DNA of 6,242 bases from Acidimicrobiaceae bacterium (GCA_009785715.1 WQVT01000154.1:1-6242), one strand, 5' to 3'; numbered from the stretch's first letter, positions 1-5,950 are shown. Notes: generated by a model from the letters alone, not told the origin. Numbers and translations are program-made.

Positions 1-220
1 CGATGGGGAAGTGATCGTGTTCCGCTGCACCGGCAAGAGGTTCTTGCCGCTCTTTCTGGCATCTTTCGTCGTTCCCAGTTTGGCGCTTACGCTCCGTCGG
101 GTCGAGTGACGACGCCCCGTAACTGGTAGACCTCGTCGGCGATCGTCCAATCCAGACCAGGGACGCCTTCGTAGTACTGGATCGAAGGCACCGGTTTCCC
201 GGCCGCTGAGCACATCCCGC
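1..220. other. Left-edge region with no confident gene
   Basis: No convincing gene lies here. Two weak coding possibilities exist. On the plus strand, 2-109 is open from the window edge to a TGA. It encodes a 35-residue tail with a hydrophobic stretch (FLPLFLASFVVPSLAL) and could be the 3' end of an upstream gene. On the minus strand, 215-87 encodes 42 residues from an ATG to a TAA, including GLDWTIADEVYQLRG. It looks protein-like but has no Shine-Dalgarno. The two overlap tail to tail at 87-109, and neither has family support. Third positions are less GC-rich than in the neighbouring genes, which fits non-coding or degraded sequence. The promoter of the gene at 237 should lie here. TACGCT at 88-93 fits a TANNNT -10 pattern, but no good -35 precedes it. 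Confidence 0.35.
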
Positions 221-227
221 GGGAGGA
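221..227 (+). promoter_or_regulatory. Ribosome binding site for the TIGR03118-family gene
   Basis: GGGAGGA lies 9 nt before the ATG at 237 and supports that start over the internal ATG at 249. The first four bases are the right arm of a 10-bp perfect palindrome at 215-224 (TCCCGCGGGA), so part of the ribosome binding site could pair with the bases just upstream. That pairing is only a possibility, because a palindrome without a loop folds poorly. Confidence 0.6.
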
Positions 228-236
228 CAGACGACG

Positions 237-1478
237 ATGACGACACGTATGGGGGCGCGGCTGGCGCATCGACCAGCCCTGAGGCGTTCTTGGTCGAGGG
301 GTGGCGCCGTGCGCCTCGCTGCGGTTGCCGCGGCGACGTCGGCGGCCACGCTGGGGCTGTCCGCCGTTCCGGCCGGGGCGGTCCCCTTCGTCTTCGGCAA
401 CGAGTACACCCAGACGAACCTGGTCTCGGATCTGCCCGGCGTGGCGCAGCTCCAGGATCCCCACCTGCAGAATGCCTGGGGGTTGGCGACGCCGCCGAAC
501 GGTCCGGTGTGGGTCTCCGACAACAACGGGGTCAATCCGGGCAGCCCGGAAAACGTGACCACGGTGTATTCGGGCGGGGTGAACGGGTCCCCCGTGAGCG
601 GACCCCTGCTGGACGTCACGATCCCGGGGGGTCGGACGTCCACCGGCGACAGCTCCAGCCCGACCGGGCAGGTGTGGAATCCGACGAGCGACTTCACGGT
701 CACCTCGTCGAGCGGCTCGGGGCCGGCGTCGTTCATCTTCGACTCCGAGTCGGGGCAGATCAGCGCCTGGAACTCGACCGCCGACCCGATCGGCGCCGGT
801 GGTGTCTCGACGGCCACGCTCGAGTCCTCCTCCCCGACCGCGGTCTACAAAGGGCTGGCGGAGGCGACCGGACCGAATGGTCCGGACCTCTTCGCGACCA
901 ACTTCCACGACGGCACCGTGGACGTGTTCAACGGCAGCTTCCAGCCGGTGTCGCCCAGCCCGGGGATGTTCCAGTTCCGAGACCCGGCCATTCCTCGAGG
1001 TTTCGCACCCTTCGGGATCCAGGCCTTCCCGGGCAATGTTCCCCTCTTGTACGTGACCTACGCGCTGCAGGACGCGGCGAAGCACGACTCGGTCGCACGC
1101 CCGGGTGCCGGCTTCATCGACGTCTACACCACCTCCGGGCAGCTGGTCGACCACTTCGCCCGCGCCCGGAAGCTCAATGCGCCCTGGGGAATCGCCATCG
1201 CCCCGACGGGGTTCGGTCCCTTCGCCGGTGACGTCATCGTGGGCAACTTCGGCGACGGACGGATCGACGTGTTCAACCCGTTCGGCCGCTTCCTCGGCCA
1301 GATGCGCGACTCGACGGGCCAGCCCATCACCATCGACGGCCTGTGGGGCCTGCTCCCCGGTGACACCACCGTCGGGGGTACCGGCAACCTGATCTTCTCC
1401 GCCGGACCCAACGACGAGAATGACGGCCTGCTCGGGACGCTGTCGCCGGCCAGCACCTCGTCGACCGCCGGCGCGTAG
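237..1478 (+). CDS. Secreted TIGR03118-family beta-propeller-like protein
   Basis: This encodes a 413-residue exported protein of unknown function. Residues 1-48 form a long Sec-type signal: Arg-rich start, hydrophobic core at about 25-45, and likely cleavage after PAGA (residue 48). The mature part carries the hallmarks of the TIGR03118 family: NLVSDLPG (61-68), NAWGLA (79-84), WVSDNN (92-97), LFATNFHDGTVDVFNG (218-233), GFAPFGIQ (255-262), GFIDVY (292-297), LNAPWGIAIAP (313-323), VGNFGDGRIDVF (335-346) and a closing GLWGLL/FSAGPNDENDGLLG block. The recurring blade-like strands (NF.DGTVDVF, NFGDGRIDVF) suggest an NHL-like beta-propeller, which is inference. Some family members carry a PEP-CTERM sorting tail. 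This one ends in a short Ser/Thr/Ala tail, so simple secretion is more likely. It is convergent with the DUF4232 gene, 36 bp away. Family assignment is confident; biochemical role is unknown. Confidence 0.9.
   Translation: MTTRMGARLAHRPALRRSWSRGGAVRLAAVAAATSAATLGLSAVPAGAVPFVFGNEYTQTNLVSDLPGVAQLQDPHLQNAWGLATPPNGPVWVSDNNGVNPGSPENVTTVYSGGVNGSPVSGPLLDVTIPGGRTSTGDSSSPTGQVWNPTSDFTVTSSSGSGPASFIFDSESGQISAWNSTADPIGAGGVSTATLESSSPTAVYKGLAEATGPNGPDLFATNFHDGTVDVFNGSFQPVSPSPGMFQFRDPAIPRGFAPFGIQAFPGNVPLLYVTYALQDAAKHDSVARPGAGFIDVYTTSGQLVDHFARARKLNAPWGIAIAPTGFGPFAGDVIVGNFGDGRIDVFNPFGRFLGQMRDSTGQPITIDGLWGLLPGDTTVGGTGNLIFSAGPNDENDGLLGTLSPASTSSTAGA
868..885. repeat. Stem-loop inside the TIGR03118-family gene
   Basis: CCGGACC and GGTCCGG form a perfect 7-bp stem around a GAAT tetraloop, in the coding region for residues 211-217 (TGPNGPD). 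It may be only a by-product of GC-rich codon use. No regulatory role is evident. Confidence 0.4.
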
Positions 1479-1497
1479 GACGCACCGAGGGAGAACA

Positions 1498-1509
1498 CGC
1501 GCGAGCGCG
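1498..1509. terminator. Weak hairpin between convergent genes
   Basis: The 36-bp gap between two convergent stop codons contains CGCGC-GA-GCGCG, a 5-bp inverted repeat that can fold as 4 bp with a 4-nt loop. There is no T tract. It is the only terminator-like structure in the gap and is too small to be confident about. Confidence 0.2.
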
Positions 1510-1514
1510 GACGG

Positions 1515-2684
1515 TCAGGAGGAGGTGCCGGACTCCCCGACGACGATCGGGTGGATGTAGAGCGGCGAGCAGCTCGGCAGTGGTTGCGGGACCCGGGTGG
1601 CGGTGGAGGTGTTCGGAGGCGTCACGAGGAGCGCAGGATAGGCGGCGCACCCGGTAGCCGCTCCTCGTGAGACATCGGTGCTTTCGACCATGGCCGACGC
1701 CGTCTGGCCCGGCGCCAGGACCACGACGGGCGGGGTGCGCGTACCGAACGGCAGGCCCCCCAGGTAGCCGCGCGCGGTGCGTTTCGCCTGCACGACCTGT
1801 CGACCCCGTAGATCGAGTCCGGCGACGTCCGGGTAGCCGAGGAAACGGCATGCCGTCGAGCCAGTGTTGCGGAACAGGAGGGTCAGGCCGGCGTGGCCCG
1901 GCGCGGTGTCCCTGGCGCCGACGGACACGGCGACGTTCGAGCCCCGGCAGTCGTTGACTTTGGCGAGCGAGGGTCCCGCATACCACGCCGTCTGGACGTC
2001 CACGACCGGGCCCGGGCTGAGGGTGGTTCCCTTGCGTTCCACGCTCCGGTACGTCCACGTCGGCTTGTGGCGGTCCAACCCCCGCAACAGCTCCAACGAC
2101 GGAGCGGTGGTCGGGCCCGCCGAGCACGTGAAGTCGACGAACGTGCCCCGAAACTGGTTGCGGGCCCCCTGGACGGCCAGGCACTCCTGGTGGTCCGTCA
2201 GCCTGACGCCCCACGGCTCGCCCTGCTCTCCGGGGCTGATGCTGATGCCCGCCGACAGGTGGGGGGCGACGACCTTGACGGCCGACTTCGACCATGGGGC
2301 GGGAAGGCAGAGCACCGCCGCAGCCGATGCGGCGCCGGGGGCGACGACGGCCCAGCAGGGGTCATAGACGTCGTGCCCGGCGAAGCAGCGGTAGACCGAG
2401 ACGTTGGCGATCACGTCCGAGCCTGCGGTGCAGGTGCCCTGCACCGTGGCGGAGACGACCGAGCCGCTCGAGCGGCCCTCCAGGTCGACCGGGGCGGCGT
2501 AGCGGGTCTGGGTGCCGACCCGAGCTTTCGCGGTCCGGTTCGGCGCGCGGCTGGAGGTCGAGGTCGTGGAGGCAGACGCCCTCGTTGCCGTCCCGCCAGC
2601 GGCGGCCACGACGACCGCCAAGCACAAGGTGGCCGCCCAGCGGGCGACGTCGGTCAAGACACGGTCCCGCGCACCCTTCGCCAT
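1515..2684 (-). CDS. Secreted DUF4232 protein with extra Cys-rich N-terminal domain
   Basis: This encodes a 389-residue exported protein of unknown function. The signal peptide has Arg/Lys-containing residues 1-15 and a hydrophobic core at 16-31, with probable cleavage after ASA (residue 38). A Ser/Thr-rich linker follows to about residue 60. Residues about 75-237 form a Cys-rich region (Cys85, 100, 110, 126, 168, 187) with YRCFAGHDVYDPCW and a closing QTAWYAG. This resembles, from memory, an unnamed domain of exported actinobacterial proteins with an RC...DPC motif and a final AWY. Residues about 243-380 match DUF4232: NDCRG at 244-248, LLFRNTGSTACRFLGYPDV at 269-286, then Cys346 and Cys372. 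The ten mature cysteines could form five disulfides, consistent with an extracytoplasmic location. The start is set by GAAGG 4 nt upstream. It is divergent from the methyltransferase gene. The domain calls are reasonably sure; the role is unknown. Confidence 0.88.
   Translation of the reverse strand: MAKGARDRVLTDVARWAATLCLAVVVAAAGGTATRASASTTSTSSRAPNRTAKARVGTQTRYAAPVDLEGRSSGSVVSATVQGTCTAGSDVIANVSVYRCFAGHDVYDPCWAVVAPGAASAAAVLCLPAPWSKSAVKVVAPHLSAGISISPGEQGEPWGVRLTDHQECLAVQGARNQFRGTFVDFTCSAGPTTAPSLELLRGLDRHKPTWTYRSVERKGTTLSPGPVVDVQTAWYAGPSLAKVNDCRGSNVAVSVGARDTAPGHAGLTLLFRNTGSTACRFLGYPDVAGLDLRGRQVVQAKRTARGYLGGLPFGTRTPPVVVLAPGQTASAMVESTDVSRGAATGCAAYPALLVTPPNTSTATRVPQPLPSCSPLYIHPIVVGESGTSS
2463..2476. 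repeat. 14-bp perfect palindrome in the DUF4232 gene
   Basis: GCCGCTCGAGCGGC reads the same on both strands. It lies in the N-terminal domain coding region. In DNA this GC-rich it may be chance, and no function is inferred. Confidence 0.4.
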
Positions 2685-2688
2685 TGCG

Positions 2689-2699
2689 CCTTCATCCTT
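2689..2699 (-). promoter_or_regulatory. Ribosome binding site for the DUF4232 gene
   Basis: Read on the minus strand, AAGGAT followed by GAAGG precedes the ATG at 2684, with 4 nt between GAAGG and the start. Another ATG sits within the motif but is out of frame. This fixes the start at 2684. Confidence 0.6.
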
Positions 2700-2760
2700 G
2701 CTCAGATGGGCCTGGAGGGCGGATCACCACCGCCCCTTCGCCGCCCATCGCGGGCCGTCG

Positions 2761-2790
2761 TTGCGCTGCGGCCCGATCCGCACCGACAAT
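2761..2790 (+). promoter_or_regulatory. Possible promoter giving a leaderless methyltransferase mRNA
   Basis: TTGCGC at 2761-2766 and GACAAT at 2785-2790 are separated by 18 bp and resemble weak -35 and -10 boxes. The ATG at 2799 lies only 8 nt past the -10, and no Shine-Dalgarno is visible before it. This is the arrangement expected of a leaderless transcript, which is common in actinobacteria. The match to consensus is modest. On the opposite strand the same A/T-rich spot reads TATTGT, a possible -10 for the divergent gene about 100 nt from its start. Confidence 0.28.
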
Positions 2791-2798
2791 ACGGACCC

Positions 2799-3869
2799 AT
2801 GCCGCCAAGTTCACCCGGGGCCCCGAGCCCGATGCCGCCCTCCGACGCCAGCATCCTGTGGGAGTCCTACCTCTCTCCCTACTGGTTCCCGTCGCTCCTC
2901 GTCGCCGACGAGCTCGGGATCCTCACCTCTCTCGCGGAGGCGCCGGCCGGCGTCGACGAGCTCGCTCGCCGGATGGACCTGAGTCCCAGGGGCGTCGGCG
3001 CGGTACTGGCCATGCTGGCCTCGCTCGGGTACCTCTCGGCCCGGGACGGCCGCTATGCCATCACCGACACGACGAGGAGCTACGTGCTGCCGGAGAGCCC
3101 CTACTACTGGGGTGGGCTCCTCGCGGCCAACAGACGCAACCGGCACCTCGCGCCGCTCTGCGACTCCCTCCGAACCGCCCTGGTCACCCCGGACCCCGAC
3201 GAGGCGATCCCCGCCCTCTCCACCGACGGATCCGGGAACTCCGATGCATGGGCGCGCGGCGAGATGGGCCTCGACGCCGCCCGGGGCGTGGCGGCGTACA
3301 TGCACAGCCACTCCGCCACCGCCGCGATCGGGGTGGCTCAGAACGGGGACTTCTCCTCGGTGCGACGGCTGCTCGACGTGGGCGGCGGTTCGGGGGTCTT
3401 TTCGATCGAGCTCGCAAAGGCCCACCCGGACCTGCGTTGCACGGTCCTGGAACTGGCCAGCGTCTGCCACTGGGCGCAGCAGTACATCGAGGATGCGGGC
3501 GTCGCCGATCGGGTCGACACCGTCGCGCTCGACATGTTCCGTCAGCCCTGGCCCACCGGGAACAACGCCGTCTTCTTCTCGAACATCTTCCACGACTGGG
3601 CGACCCCGACGTGCCTCGAGCTCTGCAGAAGGGCCTTCGCGGCGCTCGAGCCGGGAGGCACGATCAACGTGCACGAGATGCTGCTCGACGACGACGGGAA
3701 CGGTCCCCGCGAGGCGGCCGCGTTCGGCGTGCACATGGTCACCGGCACCCGCGGCCAGCACCGCAGCTTCTCCGACCTGCGGACCCTGTTCTCCGAGGCG
3801 GGATTCGTCGACGCCGAGTGGCGGTCCACCTCGCCGTTGTTCTCGGTCGTCCGCGCCTACAAGCCCTGA
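2799..3869 (+). CDS. SAM-dependent O-methyltransferase with N-terminal dimerisation domain
   Basis: This encodes a 356-residue cytoplasmic class I methyltransferase of the plant-type/CrtF-like O-methyltransferase group. Residues about 15-95 form a winged-helix dimerisation domain (ADELGILTSLAEAPAGVDEL, LGYLSARDGRYAITD). Residues about 165-356 form the Rossmann fold. SAM-binding motif I is LLDVGGGSG (191-199), with the ribose-contacting acidic residue probably Glu218 in VLELA. FFSNIFHDW (259-267) carries His265, the position of the catalytic base in this family, and NVHEMLLDDD (290-299) supplies a further conserved Glu. The length is normal and nothing appears broken. Likely substrates are phenol- or hydroxyl-bearing small molecules; the actual substrate cannot be read from sequence. 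Two starts are possible, 2799 and 2832, and neither has a clear ribosome binding site. The frame is open far upstream, but that part lies antisense to the DUF4232 gene and is not coding. Confidence 0.9.
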   Translation: MPPSSPGAPSPMPPSDASILWESYLSPYWFPSLLVADELGILTSLAEAPAGVDELARRMDLSPRGVGAVLAMLASLGYLSARDGRYAITDTTRSYVLPESPYYWGGLLAANRRNRHLAPLCDSLRTALVTPDPDEAIPALSTDGSGNSDAWARGEMGLDAARGVAAYMHSHSATAAIGVAQNGDFSSVRRLLDVGGGSGVFSIELAKAHPDLRCTVLELASVCHWAQQYIEDAGVADRVDTVALDMFRQPWPTGNNAVFFSNIFHDWATPTCLELCRRAFAALEPGGTINVHEMLLDDDGNGPREAAAFGVHMVTGTRGQHRSFSDLRTLFSEAGFVDAEWRSTSPLFSVVRAYKP

Positions 3870-3880
3870 GGGGGCTCAGG
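3865..3880. terminator. Bidirectional terminator-like hairpin spanning two stop codons
   Basis: CCTGAG-GGGG-CTCAGG is a perfect 6-bp inverted repeat with a 4-nt loop. It contains the TGA of the methyltransferase (3867-3869) and, on the other strand, the TGA of the zinc-ribbon gene (3878-3876). Its symmetry suits termination in both directions. There is no T tract, and the stem is short, so the function is inferred from position. Confidence 0.4.
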
Positions 3881-4076
3881 CCGGGTCCCGGGCGGCGGCT
3901 TTCCCGCCCCAGCGGTGCTGGATCGGTCCCTTGCACGCCCACTTCGGGTTCTCTTCGGAGACGACGCAGCCGCCGAGCGCGATCCGGCCTGCCTTCATTT
4001 CCTCGAGCAACTGTGGCCCGGGCATGCCGTAGACGATCCGCACGGCCTCAGCGCCGCACTCAGGACAGGTACGCAT
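3876..4076 (-). CDS. Small zinc-ribbon-like protein
   Basis: This encodes 66 residues. MRTCPECGAEAV at the N-terminus has a CxxC knuckle (Cys4, Cys7). A short helix follows (PQLLEEMKAG), then IALGGCVVSEENPKWAC with Cys37 and Cys48, and HRWG at 54-57. I recognise this layout (CPxCG, VYGxPxP, LGGCVV, PxWxC, HRW) from small bacterial zinc-ribbon hypothetical proteins. In those the last knuckle is, as I recall, usually a second CxxC; here position 51 is Pro, so the fourth zinc ligand may be Cys37 or His54. The start at 4076 places the protein immediately at its CxxC. GGAG 9 nt upstream could serve as ribosome binding site. The frame is open much further upstream, but that part is antisense to the monooxygenase gene. 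It is convergent with the methyltransferase and divergent from the monooxygenase. Function unknown; possible nucleic-acid or metal binding. Confidence 0.8.
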   Translation of the reverse strand: MRTCPECGAEAVRIVYGMPGPQLLEEMKAGRIALGGCVVSEENPKWACKGPIQHRWGGKAAARDPA

Positions 4077-4116
4077 GGGACCAGTCTCCACCCTGGCTGC
4101 CGTTATGGGCCGTCGG

Positions 4117-4122
4117 TACAGT
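4117..4122 (+). promoter_or_regulatory. Possible -10 box for the monooxygenase gene
   Basis: TACAGT matches the actinobacterial TANNNT -10 pattern. It would start transcription near 4129, leaving a leader of about 20 nt that includes the ribosome binding site. The -35 region is weak (TGGCTG at 4094-4099, 17-bp spacing). It lies in the 72-bp divergent gap with the zinc-ribbon gene. Confidence 0.35.
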
Positions 4123-4136
4123 GGCCTGACGCACGT

Positions 4137-4144
4137 AAGGGGGG
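4137..4144 (+). promoter_or_regulatory. Strong ribosome binding site deciding a TTG start
   Basis: AAGGGGGG lies 4 nt before the TTG at 4149. It selects this non-ATG start, and the product then begins RFGVFDHLE, as expected for the family. Confidence 0.65.
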
Positions 4145-4148
4145 CACG

Positions 4149-5213
4149 TTGAGGTTCGGCGTCTTCGATCACCTGGAGCGGATTCCCGGCACGCCGCTGC
4201 CGGAGCTGTTCCGTCAGCGCCTCGAGCTGGTCAAGCTTGCCGACGAGGGCGGGATCACCGGCTACCACCTGGCCGAGCACCACGGGTGCGAGCTCTGCAT
4301 GGCCCCCAACCAGGAGAGCTTCCTCTCGGCCGTGGCGGCGGTGACGACCAGGCTGCGCATCGGCCCCCTGGTCAAGTGTCTGCCCCTCCACGCCCCGCTG
4401 TCGCTGATCCAGGACATCTGCATCCTCGACAACCTGAGCGGGGGCCGCCTGGACTACGGGGTGGGTCGGGGGGTGGCGCCTTCGGAGCACGCGTTCTTCG
4501 GCCACTCCTGGCAGGAGGACCGCCAGCGCTTCGACGAGACGCTCGACATCGTCGTCCAGGGCCTGCGGACCGGCAAGATCGACAGCGAGGGCCGGAAGTT
4601 CTTCGACTTCCCCACCATCGACGTGGCCATGGAGCCCGCCCAGACCCCCAATCCGCCGTTCTGGTACCCCGGCGATCCCAAGACGGCCGGGTCGAGAGGC
4701 ATGGCCTGCGTGACCTTCGCGAGGGTGACCGCCGACCTTCGACAGCGGTACCTGACGGCCTGGGAGTCCAACAAGGACGAGCTCGGACGGGTGGACGCGC
4801 CCGGCCAGAGGCCGCTGATCGGCAACGCCGAGGTGGTGGCGATCGCCGATTCCGCGGAATCGGCCCGCGAGATCGTCATGCGGGCCCAGTCCGGCCTCGG
4901 CCGGCGGATCCGCCAGGCACACGAGTACGACCAGCGGGTGATCCCGCCGGACGAGCTGGAGGCGGCGCTCGGCACCCGCAGGTTCCTCCAGGGACGCCGC
5001 CCGGGGGACGCGGCCGTGCCCGGGCCGCAGGTCCCGGCGGGGACCGTGGAGATGGTCAGGGAGAACTACCTCGCCTACGCCGAGGAGGGCAACTGCGACT
5101 ACGTCCTGCTCCAGTTGCCGACCGGCGACATGACCCACCTCGAGGCGATGCACACCCTCGAGCGGTTCTGCGAAGAGGTCCTGCCCGCCGTGACGGCGAT
5201 CGGCGCCGGATAG
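4149..5213 (+). CDS. Luciferase-like flavin/F420-dependent monooxygenase
   Basis: This encodes a 354-residue bacterial-luciferase-superfamily (LLM) TIM-barrel protein, probably an oxygen-inserting monooxygenase using reduced FMN, or an F420-dependent oxidoreductase. The start is TTG, supported by AAGGGGGG 4 nt upstream and by the family N-terminus FGVFDHLE. Visible motifs are GYHLAEHH (38-45), MAPNQESFLSAVAA (51-64), TTRLRIGPLVKCLPLHAPL (66-84), LDNLSGGRLDYGVGRG (93-108), the PPFWYPG segment (169-175), and the closing GNCDYVLLQLPTGDMTHLEA...LERFCEEVLPAV. These are the conserved blocks of the family, and the length is typical with no frameshift. The cofactor choice and substrate cannot be decided from the sequence. 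It is convergent with the 226-residue protein, 15 bp away. An FMN reductase gene begins less than 1 kb downstream on the other strand and could supply reduced flavin, which is inference. Confidence 0.9.
   Translation: MRFGVFDHLERIPGTPLPELFRQRLELVKLADEGGITGYHLAEHHGCELCMAPNQESFLSAVAAVTTRLRIGPLVKCLPLHAPLSLIQDICILDNLSGGRLDYGVGRGVAPSEHAFFGHSWQEDRQRFDETLDIVVQGLRTGKIDSEGRKFFDFPTIDVAMEPAQTPNPPFWYPGDPKTAGSRGMACVTFARVTADLRQRYLTAWESNKDELGRVDAPGQRPLIGNAEVVAIADSAESAREIVMRAQSGLGRRIRQAHEYDQRVIPPDELEAALGTRRFLQGRRPGDAAVPGPQVPAGTVEMVRENYLAYAEEGNCDYVLLQLPTGDMTHLEAMHTLERFCEEVLPAVTAIGAG
4594..4611. repeat. Small stem-loop in the monooxygenase gene
   Basis: GGAAGT and ACTTCC form a 6-bp stem with a 6-nt loop (TCTTCG) within the codons for RKFFDFP. 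This is probably incidental. Confidence 0.3.
4845..4864. repeat. 20-bp perfect palindrome inside the monooxygenase gene
   Basis: GCCGATTCCG is followed directly by its exact reverse complement CGGAATCGGC, giving a gapless 20-bp palindrome. It encodes residues 233-239 (ADSAESA), a linker-like Ala/Ser/Asp/Glu region. The next flanking bases (C and C) do not pair. It could be an operator-like protein-binding site, a restriction/modification or cruciform site, or coincidence from repetitive codons. Confidence 0.6.
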
Positions 5214-5228
5214 GACAGCCCCCGGGCG

Positions 5229-5909
5229 TCAGACCTCTACCGGTCGCCCGTCGTAGAGGTGGTCGACGAGCGACGGGGCGTGCCAGGTGAAGTGGGCGCT
5301 CAGGTGGTGGTCCAACCGGCCCGTGATGCCTTCGACCACGGCGATCCGGTTGCCGTCGGCGGCGGCGATGAGCGCCGTGTAGATCGGCATGAGGAACGTT
5401 CCCGTACCGATGATCTTCAGGTTTCCGACACCCGCGGGCACGTTGAAGCGGTGGAGCGTGAGGTCGGGGCGTCGGTCCCACTGCGGTCGATTCCATCCGT
5501 AAGGCGACACGGACCTCTGCCGCGCCCTCACGATCATCTCGGCCAGCTCGTCCACCCCGTAGCGCGGGCGAAGGTTGATCCACGCAGCCGGGACCTGGAT
5601 CATCTCGGCCGGCGACGGCGGGACCCCGATGGCGTACCCCTCGAGCATCTCGATGGCCGCGTTGGAGGCGCCGAAGCGGAACTTGTCACCCCACCCTCCG
5701 CGCGGGGCCAGGTACGTGAACTCGTAGCGGAAGGTGGCGACCGGGAGCCATCCCTGGCTCAGCCACCTGATCTGCTCTCGACGGAAGAGGCCGTGATGGG
5801 GCGTCAGGGACCAATACGCCGTCTCGTCGTCGCAGCCGAGCGGGATCGCCCACCACAGGTTCCGGTGCTGGGTGGGAGCCTCACGCGGCGCCGGTCGCTC
5901 CGTCCACAT
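5229..5909 (-). CDS. Uncharacterised Trp- and His-rich protein
   Basis: I do not recognise this 226-residue protein. It is probably soluble: no signal peptide and no clear membrane span. It has eleven tryptophans (2, 19, 20, 33, 49, 54, 73, 110, 139, 144, 209) and one cysteine (Cys26). The C-terminus carries DHHLSAHFTWHAPSLVDH (200-217), with His201, 202, 206, 210 and 217, a possible metal site. A Gly-rich hydrophobic stretch, AGVGNLKIIGTGTFLMP, lies at 159-175. Codon use matches the neighbours, so it looks like a real, intact gene. The ATG at 5909 is the most upstream start visible. It has no good Shine-Dalgarno, but CATACT at 5925-5920 could be a -10 producing a near-leaderless mRNA. It lies 41 bp after the FMN reductase in the same direction, so co-transcription is also possible. 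It is convergent with the monooxygenase. An enzyme or binding-protein role would be a guess. Confidence 0.75.
   Translation of the reverse strand: MWTERPAPREAPTQHRNLWWAIPLGCDDETAYWSLTPHHGLFRREQIRWLSQGWLPVATFRYEFTYLAPRGGWGDKFRFGASNAAIEMLEGYAIGVPPSPAEMIQVPAAWINLRPRYGVDELAEMIVRARQRSVSPYGWNRPQWDRRPDLTLHRFNVPAGVGNLKIIGTGTFLMPIYTALIAAADGNRIAVVEGITGRLDHHLSAHFTWHAPSLVDHLYDGRPVEV
5233..5260. terminator. Inverted repeat at the monooxygenase/unknown-gene junction
   Basis: ACCTCTAC (5233-5240) and GTAGAGGT (5253-5260) are perfect 8-bp inverted arms around a 12-nt loop. The structure begins 20 nt after the monooxygenase stop, inside the last codons of the convergent gene (LYDGRPVEV). It could act as a terminator for plus-strand transcripts. 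No T tract follows. The arms also encode protein, so chance is possible. Confidence 0.35.
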
Positions 5910-5950
5910 CGCCCCGCGGAGTATGCCAGAGAATGCGGGTGCCGGAGAAT

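Noticed and set aside
87..1154. 355-codon minus-strand open frame
   Set aside because: Most of it is antisense to the TIGR03118 gene and Arg/Gly-rich. Only the last 42 codons outside that gene look at all protein-like, and these are reported separately with low confidence.
1893..2798. Long in-frame upstream extension of the methyltransferase reading frame
   Set aside because: It is antisense to the DUF4232 gene, is Arg/Gly-rich and low in sequence character, and conserved methyltransferase sequence begins only after 2799.
2294..4129. 611-codon plus-strand open frame
   Set aside because: Its translation is dominated by Arg, Pro and Ser, typical of an off-frame reading of GC-rich DNA. It overlaps three better supported genes.
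3915..4148. Earlier ATG start for the monooxygenase
   Set aside because: It would overlap the zinc-ribbon gene antisense, and the family N-terminus FGVFDH begins right after the TTG at 4149, which has a strong ribosome binding site.
4077..5153. Upstream extension of the zinc-ribbon gene to about 425 residues
   Set aside because: The extension is the antisense reading of the monooxygenase gene. Recognisable zinc-ribbon sequence starts exactly at the ATG at 4076.
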